From Shinella zoogloeoides (lineage in GTDB: Bacteria > Pseudomonadota > Alphaproteobacteria > Rhizobiales > Rhizobiaceae), in assembly GCF_022682305.1 (NCBI RefSeq), contig NZ_CP093528.1, forward strand, positions 3,531,501 through 3,595,500: a DNA stretch of 64,000 nt. Direction: 5' to 3'. Shown piece by piece: positions 50,765 through 59,800 of the stretch. Positions within the stretch are counted from its first letter, which is position 1. The number at the start of each line of letters is the position of its first letter. Both the position numbers and the translations under genes were made by a program. Under the pieces are notes generated by a model. It was not told the DNA's origin and did no database searches. It worked only from the letters and a program-made list of their open reading frames with translations.

Positions 50765-52645
50765 TTATCCTGGCCTCTGGCTACCATCGGTCAGGGCCAG
50801 CGCAACGTTCCTATCAAGGGAACGGGGGTAAGGGACAACGGAACTGACGAGATCAGGCTCGATCCCGATTAAAATGACGCGGTCGGTCGCGCGGGTCACA
50901 GCCGTATAGATCATGGCGCGATCCATATTCGCGGACGGTTGTACCGACATGATGACGTTTTTGAACTGGCTACCCTGCGCTTTGTGCACGCTGATGCAGT
51001 ATGCAAGCGCCAGTCTCTCGACCTCGTTTGGACCGATCCGGTGCTTTTCGCCTTCGAACTCGACGACCAGGGTATTCCCGTCGAGGCGGACCACTCGACC
51101 CATCGAACCATTCCAGAGGTTCCGATCATAGTCGTTTACAGTCCAGATGCAGGGATCGCCGTCGGCGAACCCATTCATCGACGGAGCGCCGGTCGCCACC
51201 CGTTCCGCGTGGAAATAGGCGTTGATGGCGTCAATTCCGGCAGGGCCAGCATAGACCGAACCTAAGACCTGAACCTCCTCGCCTCGAAGATCGTGCAGAA
51301 CGTCCTCGATCGCGTGGATGACCTTTCTCCCGTTCGCGCGGATGAAGCTGCACCCCCCGCGGCGCGATGAATAGGCAGGGAGATGGGGTAATGTCCCGCC
51401 ACGTATGGCGACAGACACCTGTGGAATCCCTGTGCTTTCAGCTGCCCTGAGAATGCGCGTCAGTTCCGTTTGGGGTATCCGCGTCTCTTCGACAAGCCTG
51501 TGAAGTGTCAGGCCGAACCCGATGGGCGGCAACTGGGCGGTATCTCCAACCAGCAGGCAACGGGCTTCTTTCGGAAGATGGAACAGGATTCGGTAGAGGG
51601 TCGGAAGGTCAAGCATCGACGCTTCGTCGATGATGACCAGCGTGTGGCGGCCGAGTTCGAGCCTCCCGTCCGCCGTACCCTTCAGCCAAGAGGCGACCGT
51701 CTGCGCATGCTGGCCGGTCGCCTCGGAAATCCGCTTGGCGGCCCGTCCGGCAATGGCAAGCTGGTAGACTTTCATGCCAAAATTGCGCGCCGCGGCGTTC
51801 ACCGCCTTCAGCGCGGTGGTCTTGCCTACGCCCGCACCACCGATCAACAGCGAGAAGCGATGGCCGATCGCCATCATAACGGCCTCCCTCTGCTCACCGG
51901 TCAAGGAACCCAACGGATCAAACCCGTCGAGGAAGCGCGCCACATCCTGCGCCGTGATCCCGTCAAGGAACAGATCGCTCTCGTCTACGGCTGCGATATG
52001 CTCTTCGATGCGGCTCTCGATAAAACGCTCCATATAGGCCCCGCCGGCAGGCTGGTAGCCGCCAGCGATCGGGAGCGCTGCGCGATCTCCCACAGCCGCT
52101 GCGAGGGCGCGCTCGGCGCTGTCGATGCTGACGCTCAGACGTTTTGCCGTCTGGACAACCAGTTCCCGGTGCGAACACCAGGTATGTTTTCGATCCAACC
52201 TGTCGTACAAAACCGACTCGACGGCCGCCACCTGCCTTCGTGGATCGGCCGCGGGAATACCGAGTACGGAGGCAACCCGATCGACCTGCCCCCAGGAGCA
52301 AACCGTCAGCAAACGATAGGGATTGTCCCTGATCTTCGTCAATGCGTCAGAACCCCAGAAGTCCACGGCCTTGCGGGCAACCTTCGGATCGATGCCGTTC
52401 TCGTCGAAGAAGACCACGCAGTCGGCCAGGGCGATCTGGTTTGCCCACGCTTGGGCGACGATGGCGGCCTGGTTTCGATCCAGAACCTCCGCCAGCCGAT
52501 CGATGTCGCCGCCACCGAGGACGGCGTAGAGATCGGCACCGAAGTGCTTCCAGAGCCTCGCGGCCGTCGCTTTTCCGACACCGGCGAACTCCGGCCGCGA
52601 GGCCAGGAATTCCACGATGTATTTGCCGCGCGGCATCACGTTCAA
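50765..52645 (-). CDS. RecD2-like superfamily 1 DNA helicase
   Basis: 626 residues. An N-terminal helix-hairpin-helix region (PEFAGVGKATAARLWKHFGA) precedes Walker A GGAGVGKTT (269-277), Walker B VIIDEAS (337-343), motif III GDTAQLPP (367-374), and C-terminal motifs AYCISVHKAQGSQF and YTAVTRATDRVIL. RecD2-type helicases unwind 5'-3'. It is the last gene of the recombinase operon and overlaps its neighbour by 4 bp. Helicases are unusual in tyrosine-recombinase transposons; it may help replicate, process or protect the excised circle. A long antisense frame is spurious. Confidence 0.88.
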   Translation of the reverse strand: MNVMPRGKYIVEFLASRPEFAGVGKATAARLWKHFGADLYAVLGGGDIDRLAEVLDRNQAAIVAQAWANQIALADCVVFFDENGIDPKVARKAVDFWGSDALTKIRDNPYRLLTVCSWGQVDRVASVLGIPAADPRRQVAAVESVLYDRLDRKHTWCSHRELVVQTAKRLSVSIDSAERALAAAVGDRAALPIAGGYQPAGGAYMERFIESRIEEHIAAVDESDLFLDGITAQDVARFLDGFDPLGSLTGEQREAVMMAIGHRFSLLIGGAGVGKTTALKAVNAAARNFGMKVYQLAIAGRAAKRISEATGQHAQTVASWLKGTADGRLELGRHTLVIIDEASMLDLPTLYRILFHLPKEARCLLVGDTAQLPPIGFGLTLHRLVEETRIPQTELTRILRAAESTGIPQVSVAIRGGTLPHLPAYSSRRGGCSFIRANGRKVIHAIEDVLHDLRGEEVQVLGSVYAGPAGIDAINAYFHAERVATGAPSMNGFADGDPCIWTVNDYDRNLWNGSMGRVVRLDGNTLVVEFEGEKHRIGPNEVERLALAYCISVHKAQGSQFKNVIMSVQPSANMDRAMIYTAVTRATDRVILIGIEPDLVSSVVPYPRSLDRNVALALTDGSQRPG

Positions 52646-53034
52646 GGAATGACCCTCCTGCCCGTCTGCGTCGAGTGCTCATACCGGGCGACCTTATGGC
52701 GAAGTTCGAGATTCTCGCTTCGCAACGATGCCACCTGCTGTTCGAGCGCCGTTATTCGCGCCTTGTCACCGGAATCGCGGGTGGTGGCAGGTGTCTCCGC
52801 GGATTTCGGAGGCTCGAGCCCCAAATCCTCGACAGCTTCCATCAGCCGTTTTTCGAAGCGGGCATTCTGGTCGAACGTTTCCCTGTTAAAGCCACAGGCC
52901 GTCGCGACGGCGGTCTTGTTCACCCTGCCGCCACGGCTCGGTAGCTTCAATCCGGCGGCTTGCAGGCGCTCGACATATGTTTCAAGCTTCGCATAATTCT
53001 CTTCGCTAATCTGTTGGAAACGGTTCAAGCTCAT
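52642..53034 (-). CDS. Small HTH/coiled-coil protein of the recombinase operon (TnpC-like)
   Basis: 130 residues. The N-terminal part RGGRVNKTAVATACGFNRET looks like an HTH; the C-terminal part DKARITALEQQVASLRSENL is a heptad-like coiled coil. The layout matches TnpC of Tn554-type elements, which steers orientation and target choice, though sequence similarity is weak. It overlaps both neighbours by 4 bp. Confidence 0.55.
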   Translation of the reverse strand: MSLNRFQQISEENYAKLETYVERLQAAGLKLPSRGGRVNKTAVATACGFNRETFDQNARFEKRLMEAVEDLGLEPPKSAETPATTRDSGDKARITALEQQVASLRSENLELRHKVARYEHSTQTGRRVIP

Positions 53035-53453
53035 TCCGCCGTACTCCGGTCGCGCTCCACTCTCGGCAATGGCATGTTCAAGCCGGCCTCGGACAGGCCT
53101 TTACTTCGCGCGTTGTACTGCCAAGTGGCGAATTTCTCGAGGAAGCGGTTCCTTTCCGCCTTCAGGACGGCAATCTCCGCCTCCAGTCTTTCTACCCGGC
53201 CAAGGGCCAAAGCCAGTTCGGCTGACATCTCAGAAGGCGGCACTGTCACCGGCGAAGAACGAAGCCTATCCTTCGCCTGTTGGAAGGCAGTTCGGATGTT
53301 TTCCTGTTTATCCAATCCCTGACGTGTGAAGGGCCGTTTGAGCATGCACCCTACCTGCTGCGTCAGCAGTTCCCAACTCAACTTTCCCTGCCAGGAGATG
53401 AGGAGTGCGACTATCCGGTCGATCTCGTCGTCCGTAAGTTGGGCCTTCGCCAT
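53031..53453 (-). CDS. Second small coiled-coil protein of the recombinase operon
   Basis: 140 residues: AQLTDDEIDRIVALLISWQG, KRPFTRQGLDKQENIRTAFQ with an HTH-like turn, then the coiled coil ALGRVERLEAEIAVLKAERN and a short tail. Its plan (DNA-binding then coiled coil) is like that of the 130-residue partner, so the two may form a heteromer. It starts 3 bp after the third recombinase stop. Confidence 0.55.
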   Translation of the reverse strand: MAKAQLTDDEIDRIVALLISWQGKLSWELLTQQVGCMLKRPFTRQGLDKQENIRTAFQQAKDRLRSSPVTVPPSEMSAELALALGRVERLEAEIAVLKAERNRFLEKFATWQYNARSKGLSEAGLNMPLPRVERDRSTAE

Positions 53454-53456
53454 CGA

Positions 53457-55580
53457 TCAATCCTCCCACATCGCGGCCAGGGTGCCATCGTCTTCCGCCG
53501 CCTCCTCGGCGGGATACACACTGGACTCCGGACGTGATGCCTTTGCATCCTGCCGGTCACGAAGTGCCATTGCGACTTCGCTGTCCTTTGATCCGCCGGC
53601 TAGGTTCACGACCGTTCCGTCTTGAATGGAGGGATCGTCGTGGATCACAAGAATCCCGCGCAGTTTTTCAACGCTTCTCTGATGGGCCTGAACCCACCTG
53701 TCGGCCCCATAGAAGTCGTCGCCCATCGCCAGAAGAGCATCTGCAAGTTGCTTCTCGGTCAGCGAGAGGCGCTTGCCCACGCGCTCCTTGTGCTTGAGGT
53801 CTCCCTTGATGAAGACATTTTCGGAGCAATCGAGGCAATCGCCGTGCGTCTGACACGGTAAGAGCGAATAGTCATGCACGCATATGCCGAGTTCGGTGAC
53901 CAAGGCCGAACCGATCTGAGCGTCGAGGAACTCGCGGTGATCAACAGGCGGTTTGATGCCGGTGACCTTGGCGGCTTCAAACATCGGCCCCGTTCCCTTA
54001 CCGTCATCCAGCGCCGCCCTGACCTGGTCAAGGAACTCGTCGGAAGACACATGGTTGTAGGCTTTGTTCTGCTCGACCTTGCGGCCGCTCCACTTCGCGA
54101 TATCCAGGTCGCTCATCCCCTTCAACTGGGCAACCGTGTTCAACCAATGGCGGAAGCCATGGCTGCTGATCCGAATGGGAGAACCGTCTCGTTCCTTGAA
54201 GTCCCAGCGGTCAAACACGCTCGGCCTCTTCCCGTGGCCGGAGAGCCAGTGATCATAAGACTGGATGGTCACCTGCTCTACCAGCCCGGGATACCTCGGC
54301 TTGCTCGTGTGCACTTGGTTCAAGAGGAGCAGGATCAGCGTATGGGAATACTTCTGATCATCGGCCCCATTGAAATTGGGGAATTCCTTTGGCAGCTTTT
54401 GAAGCAGGCGTGCTGCCAGTGACGATATCCGCACTTCTCTCATTTTAGTCGAATTGGTGGAACCCGGTCTCCATTCCACGTCCTGCTGCCGGACCCAACG
54501 GGCAATAGCGACCTTACTTTCTATTGCCACCAACCTCGACACATCCTCACGCTTGAGCCAGTCGGATGCGCGGAACCTCTGTAGCTCAACCGGAAGCCAC
54601 AGTTCTCCGGGATTGGCCTCGTACCACGCAGCCACTGAACGCGCATCCGCACACATCTCGCGGATGCGCGCAATGGCTTCCTGCACGACCGACGCCATCT
54701 GTGTCGGGACCCACTTGACCTGAGGAGGGTTGTCCTTACCCGGGAAAACGCGGATGCCGTACGCATCCACCAGTTTGCCGCTGTCAGGGTCCTTGATTGT
54801 GTCGAACACCTCGCAGTCCACGCGAAGCTGCAGAACCTCGTGAGCTCTAATCGGTATTGAGACGAAGATCGCGCTGATCGCCGAGTATAGCCGATCGACA
54901 AATGTCTCCGAATGCCGGAAAATATGTGCCAGCGCCCTATAGGCCTCTGGACTGGGCAGCTTTTTCTCACGCCATTCCTTGGCCTCGCGCCCCAGCGCCT
55001 CCGTCTTGTCCTTTGGCTTCGTCACCCCGTGTTTCCACTGGAACGGAGCATTCAGGAACTTACGCTCCATACAGAACCGATAAACCTGCTGGATATAGAT
55101 TGCGAACTGATAGTGGCGGCCGGCTCCGACACCGTCCTTCGCGATTGCGACGGCGGTGTTCAGGACGGTGACGTTTAGATTCTCGATGACGGGTGCGGTG
55201 CCTAGAGACCTGAACGCCGCCTCGATGAACTGCAATGCATCCAGCCGCTTCGCGGTATTTTCGAAAGCGACCGGGGAGGACGAATGCTGGTATCGGATAT
55301 AGGCTTTCGCGAACTCTTTGATGCCGTCCGCCAGTGGCGCACCGCCGATGATCTCATGCCTGTTAGTCAGGATAGTATCACGATTGTAGAACGCCAGAGC
55401 GCGATTGTCCCGATTCTGGCCCTTCGTCACAAACGAAGCGCCGACCTGCCACACGTCCTCCGGCCATGCGTCTTGAGGGATAAGCACGTCGATTGTTCTC
55501 GCCAGCGCGATGAAGCTCTGGAGCCGGTCCGCGGGATATTCGACCCCTTCGGCTACGAATTTGACGACGTTTCCGGTCAT
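53457..55580 (-). CDS. Tyrosine recombinase 3 (large, with C-terminal Cys cluster)
   Basis: 707 residues. Catalytic residues visible: R245 (SIPIRAHEVLQL), H474-x-x-R477 (SSHGFRHWL), W497 (AKWSGRK) and Y508 (NKAYNHV). After the catalytic domain C567-x8-C576-x5-C582-x2-C585 (HDYSLLPCQTHGDCLDCSE) forms a probable zinc-binding tail, as in TnpB of Tn554-like elements and other large integrases. A recent insertion or truncation is not seen. It overlaps recombinase 2 by 4 bp. Confidence 0.85.
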   Translation of the reverse strand: MTGNVVKFVAEGVEYPADRLQSFIALARTIDVLIPQDAWPEDVWQVGASFVTKGQNRDNRALAFYNRDTILTNRHEIIGGAPLADGIKEFAKAYIRYQHSSSPVAFENTAKRLDALQFIEAAFRSLGTAPVIENLNVTVLNTAVAIAKDGVGAGRHYQFAIYIQQVYRFCMERKFLNAPFQWKHGVTKPKDKTEALGREAKEWREKKLPSPEAYRALAHIFRHSETFVDRLYSAISAIFVSIPIRAHEVLQLRVDCEVFDTIKDPDSGKLVDAYGIRVFPGKDNPPQVKWVPTQMASVVQEAIARIREMCADARSVAAWYEANPGELWLPVELQRFRASDWLKREDVSRLVAIESKVAIARWVRQQDVEWRPGSTNSTKMREVRISSLAARLLQKLPKEFPNFNGADDQKYSHTLILLLLNQVHTSKPRYPGLVEQVTIQSYDHWLSGHGKRPSVFDRWDFKERDGSPIRISSHGFRHWLNTVAQLKGMSDLDIAKWSGRKVEQNKAYNHVSSDEFLDQVRAALDDGKGTGPMFEAAKVTGIKPPVDHREFLDAQIGSALVTELGICVHDYSLLPCQTHGDCLDCSENVFIKGDLKHKERVGKRLSLTEKQLADALLAMGDDFYGADRWVQAHQRSVEKLRGILVIHDDPSIQDGTVVNLAGGSKDSEVAMALRDRQDAKASRPESSVYPAEEAAEDDGTLAAMWED

Positions 55581-57097
55581 GCTGCCACCTCGGCTCTGAT
55601 TTCTTTTTCCGCGGCACAGAGTTTGATGACCTCGGCGACTGCCAGAATGGTCCGATCCCTGATGGTGTAAATCTTGGCGGAATAACCTTCCGCTTCCATA
55701 CGATGACGGTCGGTGATGAGCACCGTCATGAACTCCTCATGCGGGCCGTCGAGCCATGGCTGGAAGTGGCGACAGGTGTAGCAGGCAATTGGTGCAGCCA
55801 GCCCGCAGAAGCTCATCTGACCGCACGTCCCGAGCGCATCCGAGACGTTGTTGAGCGACCTGTCGAAGATGCGGCTGGAGCGATCGTCACCGCGCAACGC
55901 TTCCGTTTCGGTGGTCACAACCACGCCGGCGAACGCGTGAGCGAGCGGTGCCATTTCCATCGCCAGATGACGATCGAGGCGCAGGACCATCGCCGGGCTA
56001 GCTTCGAAGTAAACTTCGACGTTCTGCGTGTCGGAGTGGTCGAGCAGTTCCGCGACGGTGTGCTTATCCTTGCCGTCATCGACGGCGCGTTGGGCCAAGG
56101 TGATGCGGAATCTACGCGCGTTCGTCCTGAGACCCGTTACCTTACGGATTGTATAGTTCAGGACATTGGATATGCCGCTGGAGTTCATATGAAAGCGAAG
56201 GCCAGGTAGCTTCCCTTCTTCGTTTGCGATGAACATCGGACAGTCGTCCTCGGAGAGACCAAGCTCTCGGCGACGCGCTTCGTTGTTCTTTTTCAGATGC
56301 TCCAGCAACGTACCGACTTGCTTGCCGCAATACCGGATTTTGAAAGAATCTCTCGCCTTTTCACCCTGCTGTTTTGCCCGTGGCACGCGAAGCGCATATA
56401 GAGGCCCCTCATCGTTTTCAGAGACCAGTAGGTCCTTCTCTTTCAGGGCAGCGATCTGAACTGAACGCAGTCCGTAGGCGAGGAAGAGCCAGGTGATCGC
56501 AAACGCAGTGAGGTCAATGTCGCCCTTCGCATATGCATCGTTAAGCGCTGACTGTATCGTGAGAAGTTCGGTGTCTGTGAATGAACCCTTTTCGGAATCG
56601 CGCGTTCGGACCGAGGTTCCTTTAATGTTGCCACGGATGGTAGAGGTCGAGAGGTATTCGACCGCCTGTTCGGACGCGATGCCAAAACCGAGATTGCCCA
56701 TCTCGTTCAGCAAAATGCGTATGACGCCCAGGTACCACTCCGTCGACGCGCTGAGCCGACCTCTATACGTCAGGATATGAGACAACTCTATTTCATCGTG
56801 GATTGTATCCGTCGCCTCGATGACTGATCTATAGAAGGCCTTGAAGCGGGCGTATAAGTTCACTGCGTGTGAGCACGATGTATTTTGAAGGGCGATAATC
56901 AGCCCCCATTTCAAACAGTGCACCATTCTGCTTGATAGACGGTCGAAAACATCGAACCTTATTCGCGCCTTTGTGGCAAGACTACCGACGCGCCAATCGT
57001 CTTGTCGAGGGTCGAACACGACTCCGTCATGTGTCGTGACCGCCGAAGGCAGTGGCGGTATCAGCTTCGATGGGTCCATTTCCAGTGGCGATATCAT
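55577..57097 (-). CDS. Tyrosine recombinase 2 (variant active site)
   Basis: 506 residues. R211 (LAYGLRSVQIAALK), R331 (NARRFRITLAQRA), H354 (ELLDHSDTQNV) and Y363 (VEVYFEAS) fit the tyrosine-recombinase core. The first residue of the usual HxxR box is Arg (R328) rather than His. A C-terminal Cys motif (C425, C431, C439, C442 in CGQMSFCGLAAPIACYTC) may bind zinc. It overlaps both partners by 4 bp. With the other two it probably forms a hetero-complex. Confidence 0.82.
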   Translation of the reverse strand: MISPLEMDPSKLIPPLPSAVTTHDGVVFDPRQDDWRVGSLATKARIRFDVFDRLSSRMVHCLKWGLIIALQNTSCSHAVNLYARFKAFYRSVIEATDTIHDEIELSHILTYRGRLSASTEWYLGVIRILLNEMGNLGFGIASEQAVEYLSTSTIRGNIKGTSVRTRDSEKGSFTDTELLTIQSALNDAYAKGDIDLTAFAITWLFLAYGLRSVQIAALKEKDLLVSENDEGPLYALRVPRAKQQGEKARDSFKIRYCGKQVGTLLEHLKKNNEARRRELGLSEDDCPMFIANEEGKLPGLRFHMNSSGISNVLNYTIRKVTGLRTNARRFRITLAQRAVDDGKDKHTVAELLDHSDTQNVEVYFEASPAMVLRLDRHLAMEMAPLAHAFAGVVVTTETEALRGDDRSSRIFDRSLNNVSDALGTCGQMSFCGLAAPIACYTCRHFQPWLDGPHEEFMTVLITDRHRMEAEGYSAKIYTIRDRTILAVAEVIKLCAAEKEIRAEVAA

Positions 57098-58377
57098 CGC
57101 TCTTGCCCCGCCTTTTTAACGCGAATATCAAGATCATCGTGCATCTCCATGAGAACCTCGTTGGCCCTGCGGCCAACGGTTCTCCGCAGGTAAAACCTCG
57201 CTGATGCCTCGTCTCGCCAGCCCATGATCTTCTGTCGGAACTTCACCTCGTCGTTCTCGGAGATGCCCTTCTTATCGATGAGCTCGGAGAAAGTGTCGTT
57301 CCACGAATGCCGGAGGAGATGGGGTGAAAATTCTTTCGGCAGTTCCGGGACGCGCCTCCGCAGCGCCTCGAATATCTTGTTGACATTGGATGGCGACATG
57401 GGTTGGCCCTTCGGTATGCTGACAATCAGAAACTGACCCTTGCCCCTTGCAGCTCCCGGCAATTTGGATCGGTAGTGGACGATCCACTCGTAGACCAACT
57501 GCGTCGTTCGCGGGCTTAGCTCGAGCTTTCGCGCGGCGGTTTTCGTGCTTGCCCCTGGTGCTATGCGCCTGTCGAGGACATTGTCGGGTCGACGATGGAT
57601 GGTGATGTAGCCTCTCGGACCGGACACGTCGCAGTCGTGGAGCATGATGCCGAGAAGCTCCCCGCGCCGGATGCCGAGCTCGATCAGCAACCGGATCATC
57701 ACAAAATTTCGAAAGCGGACTTTGGGTTCAAAGGGATTGTCTGGGTGGTCCGGGTCAATGACCGCGCAAAGCAGCACCAGCACCCCGGCATCAAGTCCTT
57801 CCCTCTCGCCGACGTCTTCTCGTTTCGGCGCGCGTAGGCCTTCGATATAGGTCGCGAGATGGCCCAGGCATTCGACCCGCATATCGCGATATAACGCCCA
57901 TCGATTTGGCCACGACTGGAGGCGCGAGAGATAGTCGGCGCTGGTGAACTCAAGAAAAGAACGAACGACGCTAAGCCGATTTCGCTTCTCGCCGGACCCG
58001 ACGCCACTTTTCGGCATGTGTCTGGTAAGCGTAGTCAAGCCAGACGACCGTCTAGCGACCGCTGACAGCAGATCACCCAGCTTCCAGCCGCATGTGTTCA
58101 CGAGGTCTATTATTTCGGAGAGTTCGAAGAACGTCCCGTCATGCAGGCGCTCAACTATATCGATGCCCTGCAGGTCCGCCCATAGGTAGAAGACCATAAG
58201 GGAGCGGAGCTCGTTGAAAAGTGTGTTGGGTTGGATACCTAACGGCCGCCGGTGGGCAGTGATCCAGAAACTCGGCGCTTCAATAGGTAAGCCTGTAGAT
58301 GCCCTTACTAGGAAGGGCATCCGCTCTCCGTCGGAGAAGCGGGACCACCGAACAATAAGTGTATTTGCATTTTTCAT
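57094..58377 (-). CDS. Tyrosine recombinase 1
   Basis: 427 residues from the ATG at 58377 (numbering below). R237/R238 (LGIRRGELLGI), K279 (STKTAARKLEL), H353-x-x-R356 (SPHLLRHSWN), W387 (MGWRDE) and Y396 (ARFYLRR) give a complete active site. ATG 58398 and TTG 58407 are in-frame alternatives; none has a clear ribosome-binding site. The start codon lies within the palindrome 58375-58409, so recombination or protein binding there could alter expression. First gene of the six-gene operon. Confidence 0.82.
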   Translation of the reverse strand: MKNANTLIVRWSRFSDGERMPFLVRASTGLPIEAPSFWITAHRRPLGIQPNTLFNELRSLMVFYLWADLQGIDIVERLHDGTFFELSEIIDLVNTCGWKLGDLLSAVARRSSGLTTLTRHMPKSGVGSGEKRNRLSVVRSFLEFTSADYLSRLQSWPNRWALYRDMRVECLGHLATYIEGLRAPKREDVGEREGLDAGVLVLLCAVIDPDHPDNPFEPKVRFRNFVMIRLLIELGIRRGELLGIMLHDCDVSGPRGYITIHRRPDNVLDRRIAPGASTKTAARKLELSPRTTQLVYEWIVHYRSKLPGAARGKGQFLIVSIPKGQPMSPSNVNKIFEALRRRVPELPKEFSPHLLRHSWNDTFSELIDKKGISENDEVKFRQKIMGWRDEASARFYLRRTVGRRANEVLMEMHDDLDIRVKKAGQER

Positions 58378-58409
58378 TGATCGGCATGCTGTCCGCATGC
58401 CGATCAATG
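58375..58409. promoter_or_regulatory. Palindromic site 1 (possible recombination core or operator)
   Basis: Perfect 14-bp arms CATTGATCGGCATG (58375-58388) and CATGCCGATCAATG (58396-58409) with the 7-bp spacer CTGTCCG. Two inverted binding arms with a 7-bp overlap region are the layout of tyrosine-recombinase core sites. It includes the start codon of recombinase 1. Confidence 0.6.
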
Positions 58410-58447
58410 GCGCTTAAGACCCAGATTTACCGAGCAAAACAAAACAC

Positions 58448-58482
58448 CATTGACCGGGATGCAGACAGCATGCCGATCAATG
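58448..58482. promoter_or_regulatory. Palindromic site 2 (degenerate copy of site 1)
   Basis: Arms CATTGACCGGGATG (58448-58461) and CATGCCGATCAATG (58469-58482), two mismatches, spacer CAGACAG of 7 bp. The centre lies 73 bp from site 1. The right arm is identical to that of site 1 and the spacer differs. Confidence 0.6.
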
Positions 58483-58545
58483 GTATCAACTATCAATGAT
58501 TTGCCCGCCAGTCAAACGGCAAATCCAGCAAAGAGGCGACATTCA

Positions 58546-58659
58546 AAGTTTACAAATTTTCTCACTACTCACCTGACAGGAATTCGGCAGCTAACGAAAA
58601 ACTGTAAACTTTACTTTCTGATAACGAATTCAGATAGTTGGGTGTCTTAGTTTACAAAA
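58546..58659. repeat. Right end of the cargo island (TTTGTAAAC motifs)
   Basis: Three copies: AAGTTTACAAATTT at 58546-58559 (inverted relative to the left end), CTGTAAACTTTAC from 58602, and AGTTTACAAAA at 58649-58659. The last copy is 16 bp from the ssb stop codon. The region 58410-58675 holds no gene. Confidence 0.5.
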
Positions 58660-58675
58660 CGTCGACCACTCTTTC

Positions 58676-59077
58676 CTAGAATGGGATGTCGTCGTCGTAG
58701 TCGGTCTGTCCGCCCCGCTCGCTTTCGGTCTGCTTCCGGCTCAGGAATTGGACCGTCTCGGCGATGATCTCGCTGCCGTAGCGGTCGTTGCCCTGCTGGT
58801 CCTTCCACTTCGTGTAGTGGATGCGGCCGCGAACCAGAACCTTCATGCCCTTGCTGCAATGCTCCTGGACCGTCTTGCCGACGCCGTTGAAGCAAGTGAT
58901 GCGGTGCCATTCGGTGTCCTGGACCCGGTAGCCGTTTTCGTCACGGAGGACACGGCCTTCCGAGTAACGGGGCCGCGAGGTGGCCAGCGTGAAGTGGGTG
59001 ATCTTCTTGCCGTCCTGCGTGCTGCGGGTTTCGGGGTCCTGACCGATGTTGCCGGCGAGAATGGCGATGTTCTGCAT
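58676..59077 (-). CDS. ssb: Single-stranded DNA-binding protein
   Basis: 133 residues starting MQNIAILAGNIGQDPETRST, with the OB fold (FTLATSRPRYSEGRVLRDEN, EWHRITCFNGVGKTVQEHCS, GMKVLVRGRIHYTKW) and the acidic C-terminal tip DYDDDIPF that recruits repair and replication partners. Element-borne SSBs protect the incoming strand. The ATG at 59077 follows CGGAGACTTACA. It is the first backbone gene right of the island. A longer frame to 59464 has no similarity. Confidence 0.95.
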   Translation of the reverse strand: MQNIAILAGNIGQDPETRSTQDGKKITHFTLATSRPRYSEGRVLRDENGYRVQDTEWHRITCFNGVGKTVQEHCSKGMKVLVRGRIHYTKWKDQQGNDRYGSEIIAETVQFLSRKQTESERGGQTDYDDDIPF

Positions 59078-59130
59078 TGTAAGTCTCCGTTGCTTCCTCG
59101 GAGGGACCATCCCTCCGACGAGACCCGGCC
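59078..59130 (-). promoter_or_regulatory. ssb leader with competing hairpins
   Basis: In RNA sense, CGGAGGGA pairs with TCCCTCCG around a TGG loop. The 3' arm overlaps CTCCG, which can instead pair with CGGAG, the ribosome-binding site, across 9 nt. The core GGGATGGTCCC recurs in the leader of the gene at 26052-26216, while the outer stem bases differ, as if co-varying. Confidence 0.45.
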
Positions 59131-59800
59131 AAGGCCGGCGGGAGACGCCTGCAACTGCACGCTCGCGGGCAGCTCGCCCATAAGGCCCGGAGTGGGGCGG
59201 GCAGCCGCGCTTGCGCGGCAACACGGTCCGGAGCCGCGTGGGTTGCGGCCGGAAACCGAACGGTCTTAGGGGATCAGTCAGTCGGAGGGATTGGTGCCTC
59301 TGAACGCACACGGGATCAGACGCACGGCAGACCATCGCCATTCTCGCCGCCAACAGCGAAACGTCAGGCCCGATGATTCCGCGCCGCCGGGACGACACCT
59401 CCATCATCCGCTTCCGGCCTCCCGCGTCTCGCTGCTCGGAGGGCATGGGCCTCCGGGAAGGCAATGAAGAGGGCTGACGGGTGCTGAAGGCACGGAATGG
59501 CGCTGCATCCCCCTGTTCGACGGCCGGCAGTGCGGTCCAGGAGCATCGTGGCGAGGCGGAAATGAAGGTGGTCGCGGCCAGCCTTCACGACACGAGGGGA
59601 GTTGGCCAGCGGGCGAAAGACGCTCGCGGCCTGCGGGCTCATGCCGATGATCGGCCGCTCCTGACCGGGCGAAGCAGACCCGAAGCGGGCGCATGGACCG
59701 ACCGGCGCCGACGCTGCATCGCGTTCTGAGCGGGAGGCCGAAGGGCGGGCGGCGCAAGCCGCCTCAGTTTGTCCTGGGAGCGGCGGATCGCGATGCCGGA
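59131..59800. other. Intergenic stretch with small hairpins, no gene
   Basis: About 670 bp. A perfect hairpin GCCGCGC / GCGCGGC with a 2-nt loop lies at 59204-59219, and GGCC-rich inverted pairs occur near 59125-59140. Open frames have no similarity or start context. A long leader for ssb is possible. Confidence 0.4.

Noticed and set aside
51470..52996. Plus-strand open frame of 508 codons
   Set aside because: Antisense to the RecD-like helicase, whose motifs I through VI are complete on the other strand.
53457..58377. Simple RIT element
   Set aside because: RIT trios have shorter, similar-sized recombinases and lack the two coiled-coil proteins and helicase seen here.
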